DNA of 64,000 bases from Musa acuminata AAA Group (taxonomy: Eukaryota; Streptophyta; Magnoliopsida; Zingiberales; Musaceae). The notes beneath the pieces were generated by a model. That model ran no database searches. It saw only the letters and a program-made list of their open reading frames with translations, and was not told the origin of the DNA. Location of the stretch: NCBI RefSeq assembly GCF_036884655.1, contig NC_088331.1, forward strand, positions 18,509,501 through 18,573,500. Reading direction: 5' to 3'. Of the stretch, positions 34,929 to 44,060 are shown piece by piece; position 1 is the stretch's first letter; each line of letters starts with the position of its first letter. The position numbers and the translations under genes were made by a program.

Positions 34929-35759
34929 ATCTCCCCCTTTTTGATGATGACAATCAATTGATAAAGGAGTTGTCCTTAACTCCCCCTATCTATATGCCAT
35001 AGTTGAGATAAGTCAACCTTGAATTCAAGACCTAAGAATTCAAGTGACGTATTGATAAGTTAGATCAGTTAAACTTATCAATGCTCCCATCATGATGCCC
35101 ATCATGATGTATCTCTTCAAGAATGATGTCAAGGCATGACATACATCATCAAGTTTGTATGATAGTGTTTGTAACTATTCATCATGTAATCATATAAAGC
35201 TACGAAGGACTTTTACATGATGCACACATTTGAGATTTTCTAGCAAGTTTGCATATACTTCACAAGATAGAATATCAAATCAAGACATGATGCAAACTAT
35301 AGCACATGTTCACATATCTCTTGGTGATGCAAGGATGGCATAACTATAACATTGTTTATAGCATCACTCAAGTATTTGCAACTATGACATAGACATGATT
35401 ATGGCAGTTCAGCTATGACATAGTGTTTATCAATTCATATGTTTCTCCCCCTTTGTCATCAACAAAAAGCATGATAGCATTATCAAGCACATAAAGGAAG
35501 TCATGACACATATAATTCTTTGAATATCTCTTTATTGTTTGTTGCTTGAAGGAGGAAAGTCATTTTTCAAAAAGTTTTCATAAGAGTGTACAGGAAAATC
35601 CCATTTTTAGCATACAAACCGAAAAATGAACTTCTTACATGCATTTGGTTAAAAATATTTGTCACATAATTTGCAACATGTTATTTGATCAAGCGTTGTC
35701 AAGGCATGTAATAGTAATAACTTCCGAAAAATAATTTTAACTAGTTTAAGTATTCGGAC
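34929..35759 (-). other. 3' region of Sirevirus D with polypurine tracts
   Basis: A minus-strand AAAAAGGGGGAGATT tract touches the LTR at 34929-34943. Others are near 34978-34987 and 35443-35455 (plus reading TTTCTCCCCCTTTGTCATC). The rest is AT-rich without a supported frame. Confidence 0.7.
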
Positions 35760-35835
35760 ACATCAACATTCCTAATTCTCTTTTTATGTAATCAAATTGT
35801 TCTTCACATAGGGGTTTTGTAAAGATATCAGCTCA
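35760..35835 (-). pseudogene. pol: RNase H C-terminal tail left in Sirevirus D
   Basis: The minus-strand frame reads ADIFTKPLCEEQFDYIKREL followed by GML, the conserved end of Ty1/copia RNase H (compare FIKALNEDQFDFIRREL in A). It lies downstream of ORF3, whereas in C the same tail lies upstream of ORF3. Only about 25 codons remain, and they end in a stop. Confidence 0.75.
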
Positions 35836-36173
35836 TACAATGCAAATTTTTGTTTGATATCTTGATACAGGGCATGATAGCAATCATATTAGTAATAGCA
35901 ACCATATCAATGTCATACTGCTGACTTATCAACTACATTGGTATGTTGCTTCATATTTTTCAAGGCATAGGCTTTTAAACCTTTTTAGTTTCTGTGCAAA
36001 ATCCGAGATAAACAACAAGAGATGTTTGCAAATATGCTTACACAAACAAGGATAACCATATTAGGGTAACATATGTACAGCATATCAGGTAACCATAAAA
36101 ACAAAGTCCTTCATGAATAACATAAAGAGTTTACAACATGTCATATCAAAAAACAGCAGATGTTCATACAAGC

Positions 36174-37295
36174 TCATTCATGAGGTGGAAGATTAAAGTG
36201 CCTAAGTAAAGAGTCAAATTGTCGATGGATTTGCTGCAGCTCGGTTAGGATTTGATCTTGTCGAAGTTCAAGCCGTTCTTGTCTTTGTTCAAATCGGTCC
36301 ATTCGAATCCCGATATCTTCGATGGATGATGTGTGAGTTTGCTCAACCGGATGTGTTTCCTCAAAGGGACAAATCGGAGGAGATTGGGTACTCCTAAAGA
36401 CTGGGGTTTCTGGCTCTGGTTCAGGTTCAGGTTCAAGCTGAGGGGGATCAGTTCTTCTAGGCATTCTAACCCAGTTACCGTTTCTATAGTGACATCTTAG
36501 TCAGTGAAGTAGATTTTTGTTTATTATGCTGAATCTATCTACTTTCATTACTTCTTCTTCTAGTGGTATTTGAATGTCGTAAGCTTTCATTATTCTAGTA
36601 ATTATTCCACCATATGGGAGCATCATATCTTTCTTAGATAATTCTAACATGTTTTGTTGGATCAGATAGCCAAGACAAATGTCACGTCCTTTCATGATTA
36701 TGTACATAATTCCTAATTCTAATTGACTCACTTCATCATGATGGTATTGTTTAGGAAGAATTATACTAGTCATGATATGATGAAGTATCTTAGTGTTAAA
36801 AGGCAGTAGATGTTCACAACCTTTAGGAACAGATTCTATGTTAGGATCGGCAAGGATTGTTCCTAAGGATTCAACGTAGGATGTTTCAATGGTTTTTTCA
36901 TCCCATAATCCTTTAAAGTAAAGTCCTATGCTTTTCATGGGAATACCTATCATGTCACAAATGAATCTATCAGTGATTGAGATGTGTTGTCCTAAGAGAT
37001 AGGTTGACATCCTTTCTTCATCATCTATTTGCATGTTATTGTAAAACAATCTAACTAGTCTAGGATAGATGGGTTCGTTGATCTGCAAAATTGAAAGTAG
37101 ATTTAGGTTTGCAAACCATTGGATAGTCTCTACATCTCTTAGTTCATTCAGATCTACGTATTTTCCCTTATTGATGCTTCTTAGTTCGAAGGAGAGAAAT
37201 TTTTCAGCATGGTTTTTGGAATCAAAAAGAGTGAGATCAAACTCTTCTACTACTCTCCTCTTCCCCTTATCCCTTGAGGATCTTCTTGAACCCAT
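36174..37295 (-). CDS. ORF3 of Sirevirus D, Transposase_32-like, one internal stop
   Basis: The start at 37295 opens 264 codons, then one TGA (36501-36503), then the same frame goes on to 36174, about 373 codons in all. Residues 4-14 are basic (RRSSRDKGKRR), a possible nuclear signal. Residues 74-120 (EPIYPRLVRLFYNN to ICDMIGIP) and 163-235 (LLPFNTKILHHI, IILPKQYHHDEV, MLPYGGIIT) resemble the plant transposon-associated domain that I recall as Transposase_32. After the stop comes a proline/glutamate-rich piece and a probable coiled coil with RMDRFEQRQERLELRQDQIL. There is no signal peptide or membrane span, so it is not envelope-like. The stop is followed by CTA, a context known to favour readthrough. 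The function is unknown. The gene is nearly intact. Confidence 0.65.
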
Positions 37296-37700
37296 AGCTA
37301 CTGCTGTTTAAAGAGATAAAGATAAACAAGAGTGAACAAAACAGAATTTTAGAGGTTCTTAGAGAATACCTTAGTGAAATCTTCAAAAATAGGGAGAGAT
37401 TCTTGATGTTTTGCTCCGAAATGGGAGGTATTTGGGAAGCTAAATGGAGTGAAATGAGGATGGAGGAGGCTTGGAGGAGTGGAGAATGAAGGGGAAGTGA
37501 GTTGGGGTCGGTATCACCGCCGGCCCTAGTGAGGGTTTAAAAGGGCAGAGTTGCGGGCGGTTGCACCTCTGGCTGGAGCGGTGCAACCGCTGGCAACACG
37601 TGATGGCTGGAGGTGCCACCGCTGGCTGGAGAGGTGCCACCGCCGGTTGGAGAGGTGCCACCGCTTGTAGGTAGTGAAAATTGTAATTTGATCAGGTAGG
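37296..37700 (-). promoter_or_regulatory. ORF3 promoter and 5' leader in Sirevirus D
   Basis: On the minus strand a palindromic array (37670-37545, GGTGCCACCGC units) is followed by TTTTAAA at 37542-37536, then a pyrimidine-rich leader, then a possible intron with donor CTAAG/GT at 37369 and acceptor AAACAG at 37304 (66 nt), eight bases before the ATG. The order (palindrome array, TATA-like box, leader) copies that of the LTR promoter. The homologous place in C has a better TATATAAA. Splicing is an inference. Confidence 0.5.
37545..37670. repeat. Palindrome array upstream of ORF3 (element D)
   Basis: About five units of the type GAGAGGTGCCACCGC(C/T)GG stand here, far from any LTR. They match LTR arrays in core but are an independent tract. 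C carries the same at 42160-42260. Confidence 0.75.
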
Positions 37701-37894
37701 TTCTGTTTTGAGAAGAGTTTTGATCCATAGCAATTAACGTTGCTTACATGATTACGTGTGTGTTTTGTTTTAAGGCACAATCGCTTGTACGATCAAGATA
37801 GAACTTTTTACGTGCATACTCCTAATGTCGTACATGTGTTTGTGATTTGAAAAGTCACATTAGGTTGTATCCAATTTGCTTTTGTGATTTCATA
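37701..37894 (-). other. Non-coding spacer between protease scrap and ORF3 array in D
   Basis: About 200 bp of AT-rich sequence without a frame or repeat that I recognise. It lies where integrase, RT and most of RNase H would be expected, so it covers or adjoins the deletion point. Confidence 0.4.
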
Positions 37895-38042
37895 ATTACC
37901 ACTTGTTGTTGTCTCCGAAGGTGACATATCCTTCGTTTATGCTAGAGAGCTTAGAGAATTGGGATGAATCTCCGGTCATATGCCTTGAGCATCCACTGTC
38001 AAGGTACCATCTCTTGCTCCTAGCTTGCGATGGTTTAGTTTT
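37895..38042 (-). pseudogene. pol: Protease scrap behind the gag stop in Sirevirus D
   Basis: In the gag frame, directly after the amber, the translation reads QARSKRWYLDSGCSRHMTGD, the complete Ty1/copia protease signature, then GYVTFGDNNK and a stop near 37895. The remainder of pol is missing. This shows D descends from a full element whose pol was lost after this point. Confidence 0.8.
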
Positions 38043-39620
38043 CTACAAGAAAGGATGATGTTTAGGTACCCATTTGCTTTTGGGTTCCTCACAAATAGAT
38101 CTACATTTTTTATCATGTTGCATAGAATTTGTCATGGTTCCTTTAGGAACCCATATCAATTTGTTTGGACTCCATTTCCTGAATGGACAATAATGTGTCT
38201 TGTGACCAAACTTGCAACAAAAGTTGCATTTGCTTCTAACATGTAAGATGGGGCCTTTTACAAAGGTAGTTGGATTTTGGTGAGGACTCCTCACAAATCC
38301 AATCCCACTTCTTTTGGGAGCATGACCCTTGTTTGTAAGGATCATGTTTAATGACTTGCTACCCACCTCGAATTTCTTCAAGGTGTCCTTAAGTAGCAAG
38401 TTTTCTTTTTGACAGATTTCTAGATCATGACATTTTATACATGAATTTAAACTATCATGATATTCGATTTTTAACTTATTAAAATCACAAGTAAGACTAT
38501 CATGTACCTTTTTTAGCAATTTGTATTTTCTATTTATAACTTTGCATTCATCAAATAAATCATGGAAGGCATTTAATAATTCATCAAAAGATAAATCAGC
38601 ATCTAATAAATCCGTTACCTCCTCTCCGATGGCCATTAAGGCGTAATGAGCAACTTGCTCGGTGTTGGACTCCTCTTCTTCAGATGCGCTCGAGTCATCC
38701 CATGTTGCTTGAAGAGCCTTCTTCTTTGATGTTCTTCTTTTGACTTGGGGACAATCATTCTTGTAGTGTCCCGGCTTTTTACATTCGTAGCAGATCACTT
38801 GGTCCTTCTTGGGTTCAAGTTTATTTTTCACATCGTTTTTAAACTTGTTTCTTTTGAAGAATTTCTTAAACTTTCTTGTCAAAAGTGCCAAGTCATCATC
38901 ACAGTCCTCATCACTTGAGTTTTCTCTCAAGTGGCATTCAGAAGTTTTAAGTGCCATATCCTTCCTGTTCTTTGGAAGGATGTCTTCTTGCTCTTCATGA
39001 GCTTTGCAAGTCATTTCGTAGGTCATTAATGACCCGATTAGTTCTTCAAGAGGGAAGTTGCGCAGATCTTTTGCCTCTTGAATGGCAGTGACTTTAGGAT
39101 CCCAACTTTTAGGAAGGGATCTTAGTATTTTATTTACGAGTTCAAAATCCGAAAAACTTTTTCCGAGTCCTTTTAGACCGTTGACGACATCCGTGAAACG
39201 GGTAAACATGTCGCCAATGGTTTCACTCGGTTTCATTCGGAAAAGTTCAAAAGAATGCAGCAACAGATTGATTTTTGACTCTTTCACTCTACTTGTGCCC
39301 TCGTGGGTCACTTCAAGTGTGTGCCAAATATCAAATGCAGTTTCGCAAGTTGAAACACGATTAAACTCGTTTTTATCAAGTGCGCAAAATAAGGCATTCA
39401 TAGCCTTTGCATTAAGAGCGAAAGCCTTCTTTTCCAACTCATTCCAATCGATCATTGGAAGAGAAGACTTTGAGAATCCGTTTTCAACAAGGTTCCACAG
39501 TTCAAAATCCATAGAAATAAGAAAGATCCTCATTCGGGCCTTCCAGTAGGTGTAGTCCGTTCCACTGAACATGGGTGGACGTGTAATAGAATGCCCCTCT
39601 TGGTTTCCGGCGAATGCCAT
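38043..39620 (-). CDS. gag: Gag of Sirevirus D, intact (525 aa)
   Basis: This is the only full-length retrotransposon gene in the window. The start MAFAGNQEGHSITRPPMFSG lies 37 bp past the primer site. Residues 10-36 form the DUF4219-type start (PPMFSGTDYTYWKARM) and about 60-200 the UBN2 copia gag fold (ALFCALDKNEFNRVS, SLPKSWDPKV). A CX2CX4HX4C knuckle uses C277, C280, H285 and C290 (CYECKKPGHYKNDC), and a second CNFCCKFGHKTHYC follows near residue 460. Acidic and coiled-coil-prone stretches lie between them. The gene ends at TAG 38043-38045, with protease in frame behind. It should build virus-like particles and package RNA. Confidence 0.9.
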   Translation of the reverse strand: MAFAGNQEGHSITRPPMFSGTDYTYWKARMRIFLISMDFELWNLVENGFSKSSLPMIDWNELEKKAFALNAKAMNALFCALDKNEFNRVSTCETAFDIWHTLEVTHEGTSRVKESKINLLLHSFELFRMKPSETIGDMFTRFTDVVNGLKGLGKSFSDFELVNKILRSLPKSWDPKVTAIQEAKDLRNFPLEELIGSLMTYEMTCKAHEEQEDILPKNRKDMALKTSECHLRENSSDEDCDDDLALLTRKFKKFFKRNKFKNDVKNKLEPKKDQVICYECKKPGHYKNDCPQVKRRTSKKKALQATWDDSSASEEEESNTEQVAHYALMAIGEEVTDLLDADLSFDELLNAFHDLFDECKVINRKYKLLKKVHDSLTCDFNKLKIEYHDSLNSCIKCHDLEICQKENLLLKDTLKKFEVGSKSLNMILTNKGHAPKRSGIGFVRSPHQNPTTFVKGPILHVRSKCNFCCKFGHKTHYCPFRKWSPNKLIWVPKGTMTNSMQHDKKCRSICEEPKSKWVPKHHPFL

Positions 39621-39656
39621 CTCTCTTGGGTTTTAATCCTTTAGAGAGTTAACCTT

Positions 39657-39668
39657 GCTCTGATACCA
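39657..39668 (-). other. Primer binding site, Sirevirus D (tRNA-iMet)
   Basis: Read on the minus strand, TGGTATCAGAGC is an exact 12-base match to the plant initiator-Met primer site, two bases from the LTR end. The perfect match agrees with the recent age of D. Confidence 0.9.
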
Positions 39669-39670
39669 AT

Positions 39671-41776
39671 TGTTAGGATCGAGAGCACTAAGAGGGGGGG
39701 GGTGAATTAGTGCAGCGGAAATCTTATAGCAATTTAAAAGCTAAAGCTGCGTTCGTCCGATAAAAAATGATTTCGATATAAAAGCAGAATCACAGTGCAG
39801 TTTGCGTCTAAGCGCAGTTTTGCGTCTAAGCGCAGTTTGCGTCTAAACACTGTTTGCGTCTAAGCGCAGTTTGCGTCTAAGCACAGTTTGCGTCTAAGCG
39901 CAGTTTACGTCTAAGCGCAGTTTGCGTCTAAACTCAGTTTTACGTCCAAACGCAGTTTTACATCAAAACGTAGTTTTACGTCTAAACGCAGTTTTACGTC
40001 TAAACGCAGTTTTGCGTCTAAATGCAGTTTTACGTCTAAACGCAGTTTTACGTCTAAACGCCGTTTTGCGTCTAAACGCAGTTTTACGTCTAAACGTAAT
40101 TTTACGTCTAAATGTAGTTTTGCCTCTAAAGGCAGTTTTGAACCTTGAAAAGCGTTTTACGTAGAAAGCAATTTGCAGTTATAAATGGAATCCGAATGTA
40201 AGCGTAAACTGCAGTGTGAAGATCGTACGAAAACACGATTTACGTTTGAATGCAGATTCTGAAAGATCAGAGCTTAGAAACTCGTTCGTAAAGGCGCAGA
40301 GGGCAGTAGCAATGTAGGAGGTTTGCAGTAATGGAAAAGTGCTCAAGGTAAAAGCAAACCAGAGATTTAGAGTGGTTCGGTCAGTCTTGACCTACTCCAC
40401 TTTTGGCTTCCTCCTCCGACGAGGTCACCGACGTCAACTAGCTGCCTTCCTTCAATGGGCGAAGGCTAACTGCCCTTTTACAGTTTCTCTCCTTTTGACA
40501 GGCTCAGGAGACAACCTTTACAGATGCTTTCTCTCCTCTCTTTACAACTCACGACTTGAAGAACAGAAGGAGGAGAACTTTAGGACTTTACACAAATTTG
40601 AGCTCTTAGAATCACTGAAAAGATCAAGAATTCGGTGTGGATCTGTATCTTTTCAGTGTTGAATGGGTGGGGTATTTATAGGCCCCAACCCAATTCAAAT
40701 TTGGAGCTCAAAACGATCAAATCCCGGAATTCCGGGATCAGGCGGTTGCACCTCTTGACTGGAGAGGTGGCACCGCCTGGCAGAGCTTAAAGACTGAGCT
40801 CAGGCGATTGCACCTCTCTGCCAGAGCTCGAAGACTGAGCTCAGTGGTTGCATCGCCTGGCAGAGCTCGAAGTCTGAGCTCGGTGGTTGCATCACCTGGC
40901 AGAGCTCGAAACTGAGCTCAGGCTGATGCACCTCTCTGCCAGAGGTGGTTGCACCTCTCTGCCAGAGCTCGAAGACCGAGCTCAGGCGATGCATCTCCTA
41001 TCCAAAGAGGTTGCACCTCTCTGCCAGAGCTCGAAGACCGAGCTCGGTGGTTGCACCTCTTGGCAGAGCTCGAAACTTGAGCTCTGGCGGTGCTACCTCT
41101 TGACAGAGGAGGTTGCACCGCCCAGTCTCGCTTGGAGACTGAGCCCTGGGCGGTTGCACCTCTTGGCTGGGGCGGTTGCACCGCCCAGTCCCGCTGGAAG
41201 ACATGGCCTGGGCGGTTGCACCGCCTGGCTGGGGCGGTTGCACTGCCTGGTGCAATCAGGGTCCGAATGGTTCGCTCCATTCGGCCCAATTTGAATCTTT
41301 TCAGGGGCCCAATTGCCCCAAGATTAAGCTAATGAGATCACCTCCCATTTTCAAGCTTAATCATCGTGCTAACTATGGTTAACTCTAAGACAACTTCTGC
41401 AGCTATGCTCCGATGCGTCAATCGCTTCTTCCGGCGAGTTTCCGGCGAACTTCCATCGATCATCCGATAAACCCTCGGTGATCCTTCTGCGGACATCCGG
41501 CATACTCCTGGACTTTGCGACGATCCACTTGGCGAGTCCCGACGAGCTTCGCTTGGCAAGCTTCTGGACTTCTCGGATCTGTTCTCGCTGAACCTCCGAC
41601 GACCGTCCGAACTTCCGTCGAACTCTCGAACTCCCAACGTGATCATGATCTTGACTCCGGCGCAACACCTGCTGCTTGTCTTACTCTCATCGTAGTTAAT
41701 CCTGCACACTTATCTCAACACATAGATTAGATAACAAATGACAATTGACTTCATCATCAAAATCCGAGATTCAACA
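39671..41776 (-). repeat. 5' LTR of Sirevirus D
   Basis: Near-identical to the LTR at 32803 over its whole length, 20 bp shorter because of the 18-bp array (39795-40140). A minus-strand TATAAATA at 40673-40680 and the G-run hairpin at 39685-39713 (GCACTAA and TTAGTGC arms) are intact, so it is a plausible live promoter. Confidence 0.9.
40740..41250. repeat. 40-bp palindromic array in the 5' LTR of D
   Basis: Same unit order as 33890-34400, with scattered single-base differences. Several overlapping frames through it look like proteins (EVAPPS- and GGCTSW-type peptides) and should be disregarded. Confidence 0.85.
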
Positions 41777-41781
41777 ATTCT

Positions 41782-41887
41782 ATGGTTGAAAATTTAAGGA
41801 CATGTTGATGAGAATCGAAAAGTAGAGAGTCATAGTTTTCATCTTACCTCCCTTCCCTTTGTCCCTTGAGAATCTTCTAGAAGTCAT
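41782..41887 (-). pseudogene. ORF3 of Sirevirus C, first codons
   Basis: The minus-strand ATG at 41887 begins MTSRRFSRDKGKG, colinear with MGSRRSSRDKGKR of D. A one-base shift follows, after which another frame reads LLFDS and LKFSTIES like D. The D insertion (ATTCT duplication) separates this from the main part at 32802. Together with the shift and the later stops, this gene is dead. Confidence 0.7.
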
Positions 41888-42260
41888 GGAGACTACAATT
41901 ATGAAGACAACTAAGAGGCAAAAAAAAGTAATGCAAAGGGGGTATCAATTTAGGGATTACCTTAGTAGTTTTTCCTTCTTGTGATTACCAAAAGGATGTT
42001 TGAGATTGATCCTTGATTTAGGAGAAAATAAGGATTTTTTGAATTGCTAGAGGGAGAGCAAGAGGATCAAGAGGTTTGGGGCTCTTTGGAGAAGTGTAGG
42101 GCAGGTTGGGGTCAGTTCTACCACCAGCCCTAGCATGTTCTTTATATAGGGCAGGTTGCAGGTGGTGGCATCGCCTACAACTCGTTACCAGCTGGTCGAT
42201 GCTACCGCCAGCTGGTCGGTGCTACCGCCAGCTGGGCGGTGCCACCGCCTATAGGTAGTG
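41888..42260 (-). promoter_or_regulatory. ORF3 promoter and 5' leader in Sirevirus C
   Basis: On the minus strand a palindromic array with GGCGGTGCCACCGCC and CGGTGCTACCGCC units (42260-42160) is followed by TATATAAA at 42148-42141, a pyrimidine-rich leader of about 180 nt, and a possible intron from CTAAG/GT (41960) to TTGTAG (41893), 68 nt, just before the ATG. Layout and intron size match element D. It lies after the end of pol, so it could drive ORF3 independently of the LTR. Confidence 0.55.
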
Positions 42261-42543
42261 AGAACTGGTTGCATTGAGGTGTAGTGCTAACATTGTGTGG
42301 TTCCTTCTTGCAGGATTATGACGTGCACACACTCATTTACACAAACATCATAAAACCTATTCTTGTAACAGGAGAAAATTCGTAGCATAAGTTCATGATT
42401 CATGTAAAATTCGTTCCATACGTTCATGCATTATACAAAATTCGTACGCAAACATCGTATAAGATTTGATTACATACCACAGTTCGTGATTGAAGTGAAT
42501 GATCTTGTAAAATAGAATTTGATAAGAAAATATAGAGAAAAAT
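42261..42543 (-). other. Spacer between pol and the ORF3 array in Sirevirus C
   Basis: AT-rich spacer with several variants of AAATTCGTA..CATA. I see no gene or known motif. Confidence 0.4.
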
Positions 42544-44060
42544 TTAAAGAGGAACTAATGTATCCAAGAAATTTATCATACCTAATTCTCTTCTTCTAAA
42601 ATTAAATTGTTCCTCAATTAAAGGTTTTATAAAATTATCAGTCAATTGATGTTTTGTGTTAATAAATTCTAAGATTACATTATAATTGTTAACATGATCT
42701 CGTATAAAGTGATGCCTAATGTTAATATGTTTAGTTATAGAGTGCTGAATAGGATTTTTCGTTAAACATATTGCACTTGTGTTATCAAACTTTATAAGTA
42801 TATTCTTCAGGTGAATTCCGTAATCTTCTAAAGTATTTTTCATTCATATAACTTGAGCACAGCATGCACCTGCTGCAATATACTAAGCTTCAGTTGTGGA
42901 TAATGCAACCGAGTTTTGTTTCTTGGAAGACCAAGAGACAAGTGCATGTCCTAAAAATTGACATGTTCTAGATGTGCTTTTTCTATCTATTTAGCAACCA
43001 GCAAAACCAGCATGGACATAACCAAGCAATTCAAAATTTTTAGATTTCGGATTCCATAATCCTAGTTTAAGAGTTCCTTTTAGGTATCTAAAAATCCTTT
43101 TGACAACTTTTAAATAAGATTGCTTGGGGTTAGATTGAAACCTAGCACAAAGTCTTATGCTAAACATGATGTCTGGTCTAAGTTGCGGTGAGAAATAATA
43201 AACTACCTATCATACCCCTATAAGCTTTTTGATCAAAGCTTTCTCCACCTTCGTCAATGTCTAACTTAGTGGAGGTACTCATAGGAGTATTGATTACTTT
43301 TGAACTATCTATATTAAATCATTTTAGCAAGTCTAATGCATATTTTGTTTGACTAATAAACATACCATCATTAAGTTATTTAATTTGCAAGCCTGAAAAG
43401 AATGTTAGTTCCCCCATTAGGCTCATTTCAAATTCTAGGCTCATACTTTTAGCAAACAATTCACATAAGGATTCATTAGCAAACCCAAAAATAATATCAT
43501 CAACATAAATTTGAACAATAAGAAAATTATTTTTAAAAATTTTAATAAATAATGTGGTATCGACCTTGTCTTTAGAAAAATTATTTTGTATAAGAAAGGA
43601 ACTAAGTCTCTCAAACCAAGCCCTTGGGGCTTGTTTCAATCCATAGAGAGCTTTAGTCAATTTAAACACATGATTAGAAAAAATATTATTCTCAAATCCG
43701 GGAGGTTGTTCAACAAAAACTTCTTCGGAAATAAAGCCATTAAGATAAGCACTTTTAACATCCATTTGAAATAACTTAAAATTATTACTACTAGCATAGG
43801 CAAGGAGCATAATTATGACTTCTAATCGTGCCACAAGAGTGAAGGTTTCTTCATAATTGATACCTTCTTCTTGGTTAAAACCCTTGGCCACTAATATAGC
43901 CTTGTTTCTAACCATGATACCAAATTCATCTTGCTTATTTTTAAAGACCCATTTAGTACCAATAACTAAATGGTCATTTGGCCTCGAAACAAGCTTCCAC
44001 ACCTTATTTATCTCAAATTGATTAAACTCTTCTTGCATTGCGATAACCCATGAATCATCT
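42544..44060 (-). pseudogene. pol: Reverse transcriptase and RNase H of Sirevirus C, broken
   Basis: RVT_2 starts near VWKLVSRPNDHLVIGTKWVF and includes KGFNQEEGINYEETFT, FQMDVKSAYLNG, ALYGLKQAPRAWFERL and YVDDIIFGF (near 43500). Frame breaks follow around 43376 and 43190. The RNase H end (42843-42544) has NTSAICLTKNPIQHS and EEQFNFRRRELGM. The middle (42850-43370) is readable but split by stops and shifts. Compared with A it has more frameshifts. Confidence 0.8.

Larger units (their letters stand above)
32803..41776 (-). mobile_element. Sirevirus D: young element with intact gag and ORF3 but no pol
   Basis: The element is 8,974 bp with two LTRs of about 2.1 kb, flanked by perfect ATTCT duplications (32798-32802 and 41777-41781). 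On the minus strand the order is 5' LTR, perfect primer site, open gag (525 codons), amber, a protease scrap, deletion, ORF3 promoter, ORF3, an RNase H tail, 3' region, polypurine tract and 3' LTR. The LTRs look nearly identical by eye apart from array length. It lacks integrase, RT and most of RNase H, so any movement needed enzymes from another element. Confidence 0.9.

Noticed and set aside
36174..37295. ORF3 as a retroviral-type envelope gene
   Set aside because: No signal peptide, no transmembrane span and no cysteine pattern, and the similarity points to a plant transposon-associated domain instead.
39657..39668. tRNA gene near TGGTATCAGAGC
   Set aside because: Only the 12-base complement of the tRNA 3' end is present, with no cloverleaf. 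It is a primer binding site.
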